Source of the DNA: Bacteroidales bacterium
Lineage (GTDB): Bacteria; Bacteroidota; Bacteroidia; Bacteroidales; UBA932
DNA: 10,101 nt
NCBI GenBank assembly: GCA_012513425.1
Contig: JAAZCF010000070.1
Location: forward strand, 1 to 10,101
Direction of reading: 5' to 3'
Below, piece by piece: positions 1-7,108 of this stretch. The notes beneath the pieces were generated by a model. The model was not told the origin of the DNA, searched no databases, and worked only from the letters and a program-made list of their open reading frames with translations. Within the stretch, counting starts at the first letter, position 1, and each line of letters begins with the position of its first letter. Both the position numbers and the translations under genes were made by a program.

Positions 1-1312
1 ATGAGTTGCGGTGAGATCGTATTTGACTAATCTTTTGATATATTGAGTCTTCTCTAATTTTGAATTGGGCAGCAACTTGTTCTACATACACATTTCTCTC
101 AATTTGATCAGGTATTACCGCAATTGTTTCAATAATGTCATTTATCAATTGTGCCTTTCTAAGTGGATCAGAACCAATTTCTCCCAAAAGTAGATTGGTT
201 TTAAAGCTCACGAAATCACATTTCTGATGAGCAATGAAATCTTCAATTTCCTCTTTACTATGAGCTTTAGCAAATGAATCAGGATCATCTTCTACCGGCA
301 ACCTTACCACCTCAACCTTCATCCCCTGCTGCAAGATCATATCAATTCCCCTCAACGAAGCCTTTATTCCGGCTTCATCTCCATCATATATTACAATGAT
401 ATGATCTGTAAATCTCTTTATCAATGATATCTGGCCTTCAGTCAATGAAGTGCCGCTAGAGGCAACCACATTTTCTATTCCTGATTGGTGCATTGAAATA
501 ACATCAGTATATCCCTCAACCAGCATGCAATAATCTTTTTTTGCTATCGCATTTTTGGCAAAGAAGAGTCCATATAAAGAGCGGTTTTTTATATAAATAT
601 CTGTATCCGGCGAATTGATATATTTTGCTTTTGTTTTGTCACTGGTGAGAATTCGACCTCCAAAAGCCACTACTCTTCCACTAAGCGAATGAATGGGGAA
701 CATGACTCTGTCGTAAAAACGATCGGCAAGACTGCCATCATCTCTCTTTATTGAGAGGCCGCTTCCGACTAAATATTCTTCTTTATATCCCTCCTCCATG
801 GCAACTTGAGAAAAAGATTTTCCTCGAGCCGGAGCAAAGCCAAGTCCGAATTTCTTTATAGTTTCATCGGTGAATTTTCTCTCTTTAAAATAACTTAGAC
901 CTATCAAACGGCTGCGTTCTGGGTCCCATAACACTTGCTGATAATATTTTTGAGCATATTCACTCACTATCAGCAGACTCTCGTTTTTCATTTGAGCTGC
1001 CAATTCCTCAGGAGTTCTTTCCTGCTCAACTACCTCAATGCCATATTTTTTGGCAAGATATTTCAGCGCTTCAGGATAAGAGAGTCTCTCGTGTTCCATC
1101 AAGAAAGACACTGCTGTACCAGCCTTTCCGCAAGAAAAACATTTGAATATTTGTTTGGTTGAAGAAACGCTCAACGAAGGATTTTTGTCTTGATGAAATG
1201 GGCACAGACCCAAATAGTTTGCACCACGTCTCTTGAGAGATACAAAATCTCCAATGACGTCTTCTATGCGTGTAGCATCAAGTATCCTATCCCTAGTGGC
1301 ATTATCAATCAT
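1..1312 (-). CDS. dnaG: DNA primase DnaG, partial (C-terminal part beyond left edge)
   Basis: DnaG makes the short RNA primers for lagging-strand DNA synthesis at the replication fork, working with the DnaB helicase. Reading the minus strand from the ATG at 1312 gives 437 residues without a stop before the window ends; the usual length is about 600-700, so the helicase-binding domain is missing only because of the window edge. The N-terminal CHC2 zinc-binding domain has C37, H40, C58 and C61 (in LCPFHQDKNPS and FKCFSCGKAG). The catalytic core has RFYDRVMFPI (about 198-207) and FGGRIL. The Toprim metal-binding residues are E266 in EGYTDVI and D310 and D312 in YDGDEAG, and all are present, so the enzyme should be active. 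The start lies 4 bp after the stop of the HU-domain gene (TAA-GTCA-ATG), so the two are probably co-transcribed and translationally coupled. The call is very secure. Confidence 0.97.
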   Translation of the reverse strand, partial: MIDNATRDRILDATRIEDVIGDFVSLKRRGANYLGLCPFHQDKNPSLSVSSTKQIFKCFSCGKAGTAVSFLMEHERLSYPEALKYLAKKYGIEVVEQERTPEELAAQMKNESLLIVSEYAQKYYQQVLWDPERSRLIGLSYFKERKFTDETIKKFGLGFAPARGKSFSQVAMEEGYKEEYLVGSGLSIKRDDGSLADRFYDRVMFPIHSLSGRVVAFGGRILTSDKTKAKYINSPDTDIYIKNRSLYGLFFAKNAIAKKDYCMLVEGYTDVISMHQSGIENVVASSGTSLTEGQISLIKRFTDHIIVIYDGDEAGIKASLRGIDMILQQGMKVEVVRLPVEDDPDSFAKAHSKEEIEDFIAHQKCDFVSFKTNLLLGEIGSDPLRKAQLINDIIETIAVIPDQIERNVYVEQVAAQFKIREDSIYQKISQIRSHRNS

Positions 1313-1316
1313 TGAC

Positions 1317-2207
1317 TTACAAGTTTAGTAACATCAGCTCTTCTTCAGTATAAAGCAATTTGTTTAAAAGATCGTCAATCGTCTCTCCCCAAGGTAATTG
1401 TTCTCTAAATGCAATAATCACAACGAGCACCAATAGGATGCTCACCATAACAATCAGCAACACAGCCCACCATGGCAATTTTTTTCTTGGACGCTTAGCC
1501 TTAATTTCAGGCTCCTGTATTGGCTCTTGCTCGGGCTTAAGTTGTAGTTCGGGTTCGGAAATTGATTCTGGTTGTGGTTCTTCCAATATAGGCTCAGGTT
1601 CTAGTGCAGGCTCTGGCTCAGGGACAGGTTCTGACTCTGGTTCTGGCTCACGTTCTGGCTCACGTTCTGGCTCACGTTCTGGCTCCGAAATAGGCTCTAT
1701 CTCGGGTTGTGGTTCTGGTTGTGGTTCTGATATAGGTTCATGCTCGGGCTCTGCAATTGGCTCCGGCTTTAGCACCGGCTCAACTTTTGATTTTATGGTT
1801 ACAGACTCCAATCCCATTCCTTCCGGATAAATATCCAAATCATCATCAGCCACAAAGAAGTAATCATTTTGAGAAGTGGCCCTCATATATCCCAAACCTT
1901 CCAACGGCATTTTTTTACTTCGGTCCAACTCAGCTTTGAAATCTTTGATAAAAGCATATAGCCACACAGAAGCCTCTTGGCTATCATCGAGCATAGTTGC
2001 CAAATGGCCCACAAACAAATGAGGATCTCCTTTCTGTACTGCTCTAAAAAACAATTTCCTATAAGGAGGATTGATAGTGGAACATTTGTCAGAAAAAGAC
2101 GCAGGCATGTTTTGAGCAATAAAACAACCTAAGCCCGGCACTGTTACCACATCATTACAGAGCAACAAATCTCTCAAGCATTTTGAAAAAAGATTTCCAT
2201 TATTCAT
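1317..2207 (-). CDS. Membrane-anchored HU (CCDC81-type) domain protein with Glu-Pro repeat
   Basis: This 296-residue protein starts at the ATG at 2207. Residues about 6-66 (with VVTVPGLGCFIAQ and INPPYRKLFF) resemble the first bacterial CCDC81-like HU domain of Bacteroidetes. Residues about 67-137 (with PLEGLGYMR and a GLESV end) resemble the second. Residues 143-234 are a low-complexity stretch of alternating Glu and Pro. The basic patch KAKRPRKK (237-243) precedes one membrane helix at about 246-266, and a 30-residue tail rich in Leu and Glu follows. By the positive-inside rule the HU domains should be cytoplasmic and the short tail periplasmic. Relatives often end in a peptidoglycan-binding SPOR domain; none is seen here. 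HU-type domains suggest DNA or protein binding, but the actual role is unknown. The gene lies directly upstream of dnaG, with 4 bp between them. Domain assignment is by recalled motif pattern, not by a profile search. Confidence 0.82.
   Translation of the reverse strand: MNNGNLFSKCLRDLLLCNDVVTVPGLGCFIAQNMPASFSDKCSTINPPYRKLFFRAVQKGDPHLFVGHLATMLDDSQEASVWLYAFIKDFKAELDRSKKMPLEGLGYMRATSQNDYFFVADDDLDIYPEGMGLESVTIKSKVEPVLKPEPIAEPEHEPISEPQPEPQPEIEPISEPEREPEREPEREPEPESEPVPEPEPALEPEPILEEPQPESISEPELQLKPEQEPIQEPEIKAKRPRKKLPWWAVLLIVMVSILLVLVVIIAFREQLPWGETIDDLLNKLLYTEEELMLLNL
1506..1781 (-). repeat. Glu-Pro-encoding hexanucleotide repeat tract within the HU-domain gene
   Basis: This tract encodes residues 143-234 of the HU-domain protein. 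It is a degenerate array of 6-bp Glu-Pro units, seen on the plus strand as variants of GGCTCT, GGTTCT and GGCTCA. At its centre (1641-1686) is an exact 12-bp tandem repeat, TTCTGGCTCACG on the plus strand, in 3.8 copies; it encodes the EREP units at about residues 174-189. Unit lengths are multiples of three, so copy-number change by slippage would lengthen or shorten the linker without breaking the frame. The tract probably forms a stiff, extended, acidic spacer between the HU domains and the membrane helix. Confidence 0.9.
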
Positions 2208-2213
2208 AACTCA

Positions 2214-2247
2214 CAAAGTTAATATTATTTATATTTGGGGAAACAAA
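2214..2247 (-). promoter_or_regulatory. Putative promoter of the HU-domain/dnaG unit
   Basis: On the minus strand TAACTTTG (2221-2214) matches the Bacteroidetes -7 consensus TAnnTTTG. A TTTG (2247-2244) lies 22 bp upstream, as a -33 element should. Only 6 bp separate the -7 box from the ATG at 2207, so the mRNA would be leaderless or nearly so. Consensus match only; the transcription start is inferred. Confidence 0.5.
2230..2237 (+). promoter_or_regulatory. Putative -7 box for the esterase gene
   Basis: TATATTTG fits TAnnTTTG exactly and lies 21 bp before the ATG at 2259, giving a leader of about 15 nt. No good -33 TTTG is seen upstream. The box sits inside the spacer of the opposing minus-strand promoter, so the two promoters physically overlap. 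Confidence 0.4.
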
Positions 2248-2258
2248 GTAACTTAATT

Positions 2259-3692
2259 ATGAAAAAGACTCTTATTCTTTTGGCCGCCATCTTCATGGCC
2301 TTGCCGATATTTGGGCAACAACTCAAGTTTTCCAACATGATTGGAGACAATATGGTTCTTCAGCAATCCACAACAACTCGTATATGGGGTTCCTCAGCGC
2401 CAAATGCCCAAGTAAAAGCGACTGTATCTTGGACAAGCAGTTCATTCTCTTCTACGGCTGACAATGAGGGACATTGGATTATTGAAATCACCACTCCTGC
2501 CGCCGGATTCACACCTCAAATAATTACTATTGAAAGTGGTTCGGAGATAATTTCAGCTAAAAATATTCTCATCGGAGAGGTTTGGCTATGCTCAGGTCAG
2601 AGCAATATGGCAATGACCTTGCAGGGGGGCAACGGCACGCCGGTCGAAGGATCTCTTGATGATATTGCAATGGCAGGCAAATACAAAGGGGTAAGATATA
2701 TTAATATCCGCAATGAAAGTGATGTCAACCCTCGATTTGATTGCCAAGGCAGTTGGGTTGAAGTTAATCCCGGCACTGCAGGAGCTTGCACGGCTGTTGG
2801 CTATTTCTTTGCAACAAAACTCAATGAGGCTTTGGATGTGCCAGTAGGCATCATCAATGCAAGCTGGGGAGGCGCTGTCATTGATGCTTGGATGAGTCGT
2901 GAACTACTTCAGAACTATCCTGATTCAAAATTGGAAACCGCAGGAGACAAGAGCGTCAATGCCATGTATCAACCTATGATAATGTACAATGCTATGTTTA
3001 AACCTGCCAGCAAATTTGCTATGAATGGCTTCATTTGGTTTCAAGGAGAATCCAATGTCACAATTTCTCGCGATAGTTATGCAGACAGACTATGCAAAAT
3101 GGCTGAGCTATGGAGAAAAGATGTCGGCAGAGGAGACGTTCCTTTCTTAATTATTGAAGTTACTCCATATGACTACTATGATGGCAACTATGGCTTGCAA
3201 GACGAAACCGGCCCTATGCTTCGCGAACAGCAGCATCTTGCCTCTACCCTCATTCCAAATGCAGGCTATATATGCACCAACGATCTGGCCTACGACTATG
3301 AACTTTCAAATATCCACCAAGCCCAGAAGCGTCCTATTGGGGAGCGCTGTTTTTATCTGGCAATGAAACTTGGCTATGGCTACAATAATCTGCAAGCAGT
3401 CAGCCCAAGCTTTGCTTCCGCAACTGTAGATGGAGCCAACATCACTGTTCGCTTCAACGATGCCAGAGCGGGCTTTATTGATTATGGTGAATTTGAAGGC
3501 TTCGAAATTCAGAGCAGCGGCGGCACATGGCACAAAGCCAAGGCCATATTAACAAGAGGTGGAGTTGTACTTTCAGCAAAAGAAGTTCACGAGCCAATTG
3601 CAATCCGCTATTGCTACCATGATTTTATGATAGGCAATCTAAAAAGCAATGCCGGCCTACCTGTTGTGCCATTCCAACACACACTTCAATAG
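2259..3692 (+). CDS. Secreted sialate O-acetylesterase-like SGNH hydrolase
   Basis: This 477-residue protein probably removes O-acetyl groups from sialic acids or other acetylated glycans in the periplasm or outside the cell. The ATG at 2259 is preferred over an upstream in-frame TTG at 2235 because it begins a typical signal peptide, MKKTLILLAAIFMALPIFGQ, with likely cleavage near residue 20. An N-terminal beta-rich part (about 21-105, with NMVLQQ) precedes the hydrolase domain. The nucleophile is Ser115 in the block CSGQSNM. Further family signatures are GIINASWGG (197-205), WFQGESN (260-266) and NIHQAQKRPIGER (351-363), where His353 is the probable catalytic histidine. The C-terminal part (about 385-477) is another beta-rich region. 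Length is normal for the family. It is a single-gene unit with its own terminator. Substrate could be sialic acid, xylan or another acetylated sugar; the sequence does not decide. Confidence 0.88.
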   Translation: MKKTLILLAAIFMALPIFGQQLKFSNMIGDNMVLQQSTTTRIWGSSAPNAQVKATVSWTSSSFSSTADNEGHWIIEITTPAAGFTPQIITIESGSEIISAKNILIGEVWLCSGQSNMAMTLQGGNGTPVEGSLDDIAMAGKYKGVRYINIRNESDVNPRFDCQGSWVEVNPGTAGACTAVGYFFATKLNEALDVPVGIINASWGGAVIDAWMSRELLQNYPDSKLETAGDKSVNAMYQPMIMYNAMFKPASKFAMNGFIWFQGESNVTISRDSYADRLCKMAELWRKDVGRGDVPFLIIEVTPYDYYDGNYGLQDETGPMLREQQHLASTLIPNAGYICTNDLAYDYELSNIHQAQKRPIGERCFYLAMKLGYGYNNLQAVSPSFASATVDGANITVRFNDARAGFIDYGEFEGFEIQSSGGTWHKAKAILTRGGVVLSAKEVHEPIAIRYCYHDFMIGNLKSNAGLPVVPFQHTLQ

Positions 3693-3730
3693 TCCAACAT
3701 AGGCGAAGGTATATTCAAGCAATAATCTTT

Positions 3731-3772
3731 GTCCAATAATTAGACGTTTAATGTCTGATTATTGGACATTTT
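3731..3772 (+). terminator. Intrinsic terminator after the esterase gene
   Basis: A 15-bp stem, GTCCAATAATTAGAC (3731-3745) with GTCTGATTATTGGAC (3753-3767), closes a 7-nt loop. All pairs are canonical except one U-G wobble. The tail ATTTT follows. The stem starts 39 bp after the esterase stop codon. Confidence 0.8.
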
Positions 3773-3782
3773 ATATAATCAC

Positions 3783-3825
3783 GCCAAAGCTATTTTACTG
3801 AATATCAGTGCATATATACTTTGGC
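3783..3825. repeat. Nested inverted repeats upstream of the permease gene
   Basis: GCCAAAG (3783-3789) is complementary to CTTTGGC (3819-3825). Inside lies a second pair, ACTGA (3797-3801) and TCAGT (3805-3809), with a 3-nt loop. They sit between the esterase terminator and the permease start, where an operator or leader structure might be. Function is unknown and chance is possible in AT-rich sequence. The rest of 3693-3907 holds no recognisable gene. Confidence 0.3.
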
Positions 3826-3907
3826 ATACTTGTTATTTATTAATACCTCAATTAATTAAACTTTATTGTCCGGAGAAATTTTAATCTGGCAACTATGAAC
3901 GAATATT

Positions 3908-6238
3908 GTGATTAAAAAAAACCTTTTTACAACTATTCTAAACCTAATCGGCCTTTCAATAGCTTTTACTGCCTTCATTGTTATCACCATACAAATAAGG
4001 CATGATTTTTCTTTTAACAAAAACGTACCTGACTATGACAGAGTCTATCGTGTAGAATTTCAGTCTATGGGGGGATATGGGAGCTATAATTGCCGCCCTG
4101 CCCTTTCCTATATACCTAATGTGTCAGATGTTGAACTCATGGGTGAATTTTCAGCTGCTCCTTATCTGACTGAGTATAAAATATCAGCAAGCGATGAGGC
4201 AAAAATTTCTAAAGCTAAAATTTTCGCAGGAACAAAAGGCATCCTTGACATACTTGATGTCAATATTGAACAAGGTGATATAAGTTCTTTTGACAGTCTT
4301 AATGCTGTCGTCATCAATAGCACTTTGGCTAAAAAACTATTTCCAAACAATGATGCTATTGGTCACGAAATATATATTAACTCTGAATTATGTGAAGAAT
4401 TTGTTATTGCTGGTATTTTTTCAGATTTACCTTCCGATATCGATCTGTGTCCAGATATCTTCACTTCATTGAGAAATTATAGAAAAGATGACTTCAGCAA
4501 TTATTCATTTACTTCCTATGTCAAGCTTCGCAAGGGGGCCGATCCTAGATCAGTTGCCGCTGCCTTTGAGCAGCAATTAATAGAAAATACCGGTTGGGAA
4601 AAAACTACAAATGATAATCTATTTCGTCTAACTCGTGTTGACAAATTGTTTTTTCAAACTGATATTTCAAATGACAATGCCACGAAAGGAAATATTGCCA
4701 CCGACATTACTCTCGTCACAACTGCCATCCTCATTCTATTAATTGCACTTATCAACTTCCTCAATATATCAATGGCAGGTATTCCTGAGCATATAAAGAG
4801 CATTAACACTCGTAAAATATTGGGAAGCCGAAGATCATCACTTATATGGGCTCAAGTAGAAAAGGCTGTATTATTGGCTATGATATCCATGGCGATTTCT
4901 ATCATAGTTTTGTTTATTTTGAGTTATAGTTCTTTGACTATGTTTATTCAAGGCAGCATGGCTTTAAAAGACAATATTATGCTAATATTGGGAGTCACTG
5001 CCATAGCAATATTTGTGAGTGTAATTGCAGGTCTTTACCCGGCTATCTATAGTACTTCTTTTCAACCGGCCATGGTCGTAAAAGGCGGATTTGCTCATAC
5101 TTTGAAAGGTCACCTTCTTAGAAATATATTGATTGGTCTTCAATTCTGTATTTCAATGATTCTCATCATTTTTACTTTGTTCATCAATATCCAGAGCAAA
5201 TATATGAAGTCTTATGACAATGGATTTACCAGCAATAACATATTAGGCTTTACCTTACCACGTTCTCTTCCAACAAAGTCAGAAGCTTTCAAGCAAAATA
5301 TCTTGAAAAACCCTAAAGTACTTGATATGACTTTCTGCCTAGGCGGTGTTATTTCCGACTCTATCAGAATGAAATGGGGACGCGAATATAATGGTGAAAA
5401 CGTGTCTTACACTGTAATGCCAGTAGCCTACAACTTTACTGATTTCTTTGATATGTACATGGTTGATGGTCGTTCTTTCCTCCAAGAAGACTATGTTAAA
5501 GAAGATGGATCATATATATTCAATGAAGCTGCTGTAAACAAATATCATTTTAAATGCGGAGAAAGTATATCAGGTCATGACGGGCTTGCCTCATTTGTCG
5601 GCATAGTAAAAGATTTTAATTTCTTACCTCTTCAATATGGTATTGATCCGATTGCTCTTTACTGCTTTGGTGCACACCCATGGGCTCCGCTCAATATGTG
5701 TTATATCAAGATGGTTCCGGAAATTTCTTATGAAGAGACTTGTAATATTATCTACAATGAAATGAGAAATGTTGATGCAAATGTTCAAGTAGATGACACT
5801 GAAATCACATATTTGGACGATAGCATTGGTGGGCTCTACGCCAGAGAAGACAACTTAGCAAAATTGATACTCATTGCTTGTCTCATTTCTGTTCTCATTT
5901 CAATTGTTGGTGTTTTTGGATTGGTGCATTATGAAACTCAGTTCCGCAAAAAAGAGACTGCTCTTCGACGCGTGATGGGTGCTGAAGTACCGAACATCCT
6001 TTCTATGATTAACTTGGTCTATTTGAAGATTTGCGGCATTTGCTTTATTATATCTGCTCCTGTTGCCTATATTATCGTCAAAAAATGGCTCACACAATAT
6101 AATTATCAGTCATCAATTCCTATTTGGATTTTTCTTGCTTCTTTTGTTCTAATTTCTGTTATCGTGTTGTCGATTGTTACTTTAAGAAGTTTGAAAACGG
6201 CTACTAGTGACCCTGTACAATCAATAAAATCAGAATAG
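3908..6238 (+). CDS. FtsX/MacB-like ABC transporter permease with two FtsX modules
   Basis: This 776-residue inner-membrane protein has the doubled layout common in Bacteroidetes. A membrane helix (about 9-29) is followed by a periplasmic MacB-type domain (about 31-260), helices at about 267-287, 320-343 and 358-380, a helix at 404-427, a second periplasmic domain (about 430-648), and helices at 652-674, 703-726 and 738-760. The conserved cytoplasmic stretch RKKETALRRVMGAEVPNI (680-697) and the ending SDPVQSIKSE are typical of FtsX-type permeases. Such permeases use a separate ATPase for mechanotransmission or export of lipids, peptides or drugs; no ATPase gene is nearby, so the substrate is unknown. 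The start is uncertain: GTG at 3908 is the only usual start codon that keeps the first helix, and the N-terminus is about ten residues shorter than I expect for the family. An out-of-frame ATG lies at 3895. The gene is flanked by terminators on both sides, which suggests a single-gene unit. Confidence 0.88.
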   Translation: MIKKNLFTTILNLIGLSIAFTAFIVITIQIRHDFSFNKNVPDYDRVYRVEFQSMGGYGSYNCRPALSYIPNVSDVELMGEFSAAPYLTEYKISASDEAKISKAKIFAGTKGILDILDVNIEQGDISSFDSLNAVVINSTLAKKLFPNNDAIGHEIYINSELCEEFVIAGIFSDLPSDIDLCPDIFTSLRNYRKDDFSNYSFTSYVKLRKGADPRSVAAAFEQQLIENTGWEKTTNDNLFRLTRVDKLFFQTDISNDNATKGNIATDITLVTTAILILLIALINFLNISMAGIPEHIKSINTRKILGSRRSSLIWAQVEKAVLLAMISMAISIIVLFILSYSSLTMFIQGSMALKDNIMLILGVTAIAIFVSVIAGLYPAIYSTSFQPAMVVKGGFAHTLKGHLLRNILIGLQFCISMILIIFTLFINIQSKYMKSYDNGFTSNNILGFTLPRSLPTKSEAFKQNILKNPKVLDMTFCLGGVISDSIRMKWGREYNGENVSYTVMPVAYNFTDFFDMYMVDGRSFLQEDYVKEDGSYIFNEAAVNKYHFKCGESISGHDGLASFVGIVKDFNFLPLQYGIDPIALYCFGAHPWAPLNMCYIKMVPEISYEETCNIIYNEMRNVDANVQVDDTEITYLDDSIGGLYAREDNLAKLILIACLISVLISIVGVFGLVHYETQFRKKETALRRVMGAEVPNILSMINLVYLKICGICFIISAPVAYIIVKKWLTQYNYQSSIPIWIFLASFVLISVIVLSIVTLRSLKTATSDPVQSIKSE

Positions 6239-6259
6239 TGTATATATTTAGATAGTTTT

Positions 6260-6301
6260 CAAAGTGACTTGTCAAGCTATTAAGATAAGTCACTTTGTTT
6301 T
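6260..6301 (+). terminator. Intrinsic terminator after the permease gene
   Basis: CAAAGTGACTTGTC (6260-6273) pairs with GATAAGTCACTTTG (6284-6297), giving 14 bp with one G-U wobble and a 10-nt loop. TTTT follows at 6298-6301. It lies 21 bp after the stop codon. Confidence 0.8.
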
Positions 6302-6396
6302 ATTGAACTATGCAGTGCAGGAAATTGATAGGTAGTGATTTATATACAATAAAACAAACACAATAACAATTAAGTAGGATTTTTCAAAAATATGTG

Positions 6397-6404
6397 TACC
6401 TTCG
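6397..6404 (+). promoter_or_regulatory. Possible distal -7 box for the RRM gene
   Basis: TACCTTCG is one base off the TAnnTTTG consensus and is followed by the TGCC often seen after this box in Bacteroidetes. A clear -33 TTTG is not visible. If used, it gives a 5' leader of about 275 nt. Weak evidence on its own. Confidence 0.35.
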
Positions 6405-6409
6405 TGCCA

Positions 6410-6684
6410 AATAAACATTGAGTTTATACTGAATCTTATTTGTAAGATTGTTTCCGACCTCTAAACATCGGATAATTTCATCTTAAAACAAGACCTCATT
6501 ATTGGCTTTTGTGTTGAAAATAAAAAAGTCGCGGTTTTGCGCTCATAAGGCATACGGACGTGACGCAAAGAAAAAATTATAAAATCGACATTTATAGATC
6601 GTATTTGAAATCGAACGAGGTACACTAGTAATCTTTGCTGTACTGATTCCAATAATTAACAAACAAACAAAAAAAGAAAAAAAG
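6410..6684 (+). other. Putative long structured 5' leader of the RRM gene
   Basis: This stretch holds no supported protein gene. It contains three hairpins in series: AATCTTA/TAAGATT (6432-6438 and 6443-6449, loop TTTG), TCCGA/TCGGA (6453-6457 and 6468-6472), and TTTGCGCTCA/TGACGCAAA (6536-6545 and 6561-6569, one bulged base). The final 25 or so bases before the ATG are almost pure A with a few C and G, a translation-enhancing context in Bacteroidetes that lack Shine-Dalgarno sites. Whether the whole stretch is transcribed depends on which promoter is used. From 6302 to 6396 nothing is recognised. Confidence 0.4.
6604..6637 (+). promoter_or_regulatory. Possible proximal promoter of the RRM gene
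   Basis: TTTG (6604-6607) and AATCTTTG (6630-6637, one base off TAnnTTTG) are separated by 22 bp. This would give a short A-rich leader of about 40 nt before the ATG at 6685. It is an alternative or addition to the distal box at 6397. Confidence 0.4.
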
Positions 6685-7020
6685 ATGAACATTTATGTTT
6701 CACACCTTAGCTGGGGTACAACCAGCGAGAAATTGCAAGATTTATTTGCTCAGTACGGAGAAGTGTCTTCCGCAAACGTAATTACCGATAAGATGACCGG
6801 TCGCTCAAGAGGCTTCGGTTTTGTAGAAATGCCAAACGATGGCGAAGCTCAGGCTGCTATTGAAGCCCTAAACGAGACAGATTTCGAAGGTCAGACTATC
6901 AATGTGAATGTTGCACGCCCAAAAGAAGATCATCCTAGCGACAGAGGTCGTGGTGGTTTTGGTGGCGGAAACCGTGGCGGCAATCGCGGTGGATATGGTA
7001 ATAATAGAAATAGATACTAA
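6685..7020 (+). CDS. Small RRM RNA-binding protein with Gly/Arg-rich tail
   Basis: This 111-residue protein is a single RNA recognition motif followed by a short disordered tail. The RNP2 strand is IYVSHL (3-8), with His7 where Asn is usual. The RNP1 strand is RGFGFVEM (42-49), with both central aromatics present and Met49 in place of the usual final aromatic. The tail (about 86-111) is rich in Gly, Arg and Asn with RGG-type units. Such proteins are common in Bacteroidetes, bind single-stranded RNA, and have been proposed as global post-transcriptional regulators in bacteria without Hfq; the targets here are unknown. The start follows a long A-rich stretch and places RNP2 at the very N-terminus, as usual for the family. 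A strong terminator follows the gene. The A-rich leader and terminator suggest high expression (inference). Confidence 0.95.
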   Translation: MNIYVSHLSWGTTSEKLQDLFAQYGEVSSANVITDKMTGRSRGFGFVEMPNDGEAQAAIEALNETDFEGQTINVNVARPKEDHPSDRGRGGFGGGNRGGNRGGYGNNRNRY

Positions 7021-7043
7021 TTATCCTATTTTATCTTACAAGG

Positions 7044-7081
7044 CGCAATGTTTCTCTAAACAAGAAACGTTGCGTTTTTTT
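7044..7081 (+). terminator. Intrinsic terminator after the RRM gene
   Basis: CGCAATGTTTCT (7044-7055) pairs with AGAAACGTTGCG (7063-7074), 12 bp with one U-G wobble and a 7-nt loop. Seven Ts follow at 7075-7081. This is the most classical terminator in the window. Confidence 0.92.
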
Positions 7082-7108
7082 ATTTGCGTACCCAAGTAGA
7101 CACACTCA

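Noticed and set aside
935..1162. Plus-strand 75-codon open frame
   Set aside because: Fully antisense to well-conserved dnaG coding sequence.
1641..1686. Possible CRISPR array from short repeats
   Set aside because: The units are 12 bp, directly adjoining and without spacers; they are a coding tandem repeat.
1360..1830. Plus-strand open frame with a long Gly-Ser repeat
   Set aside because: It is the antisense shadow of the Glu-Pro repeat in the HU-domain gene; the repetitive composition follows from the hexanucleotide repeat, and it has no start context or homology I recognise.
6461..6652. Minus-strand 63-codon open frame in the RRM leader
   Set aside because: No recognisable domain, no terminator or promoter matching its direction, and it lies in what is better read as the leader of the RRM gene.
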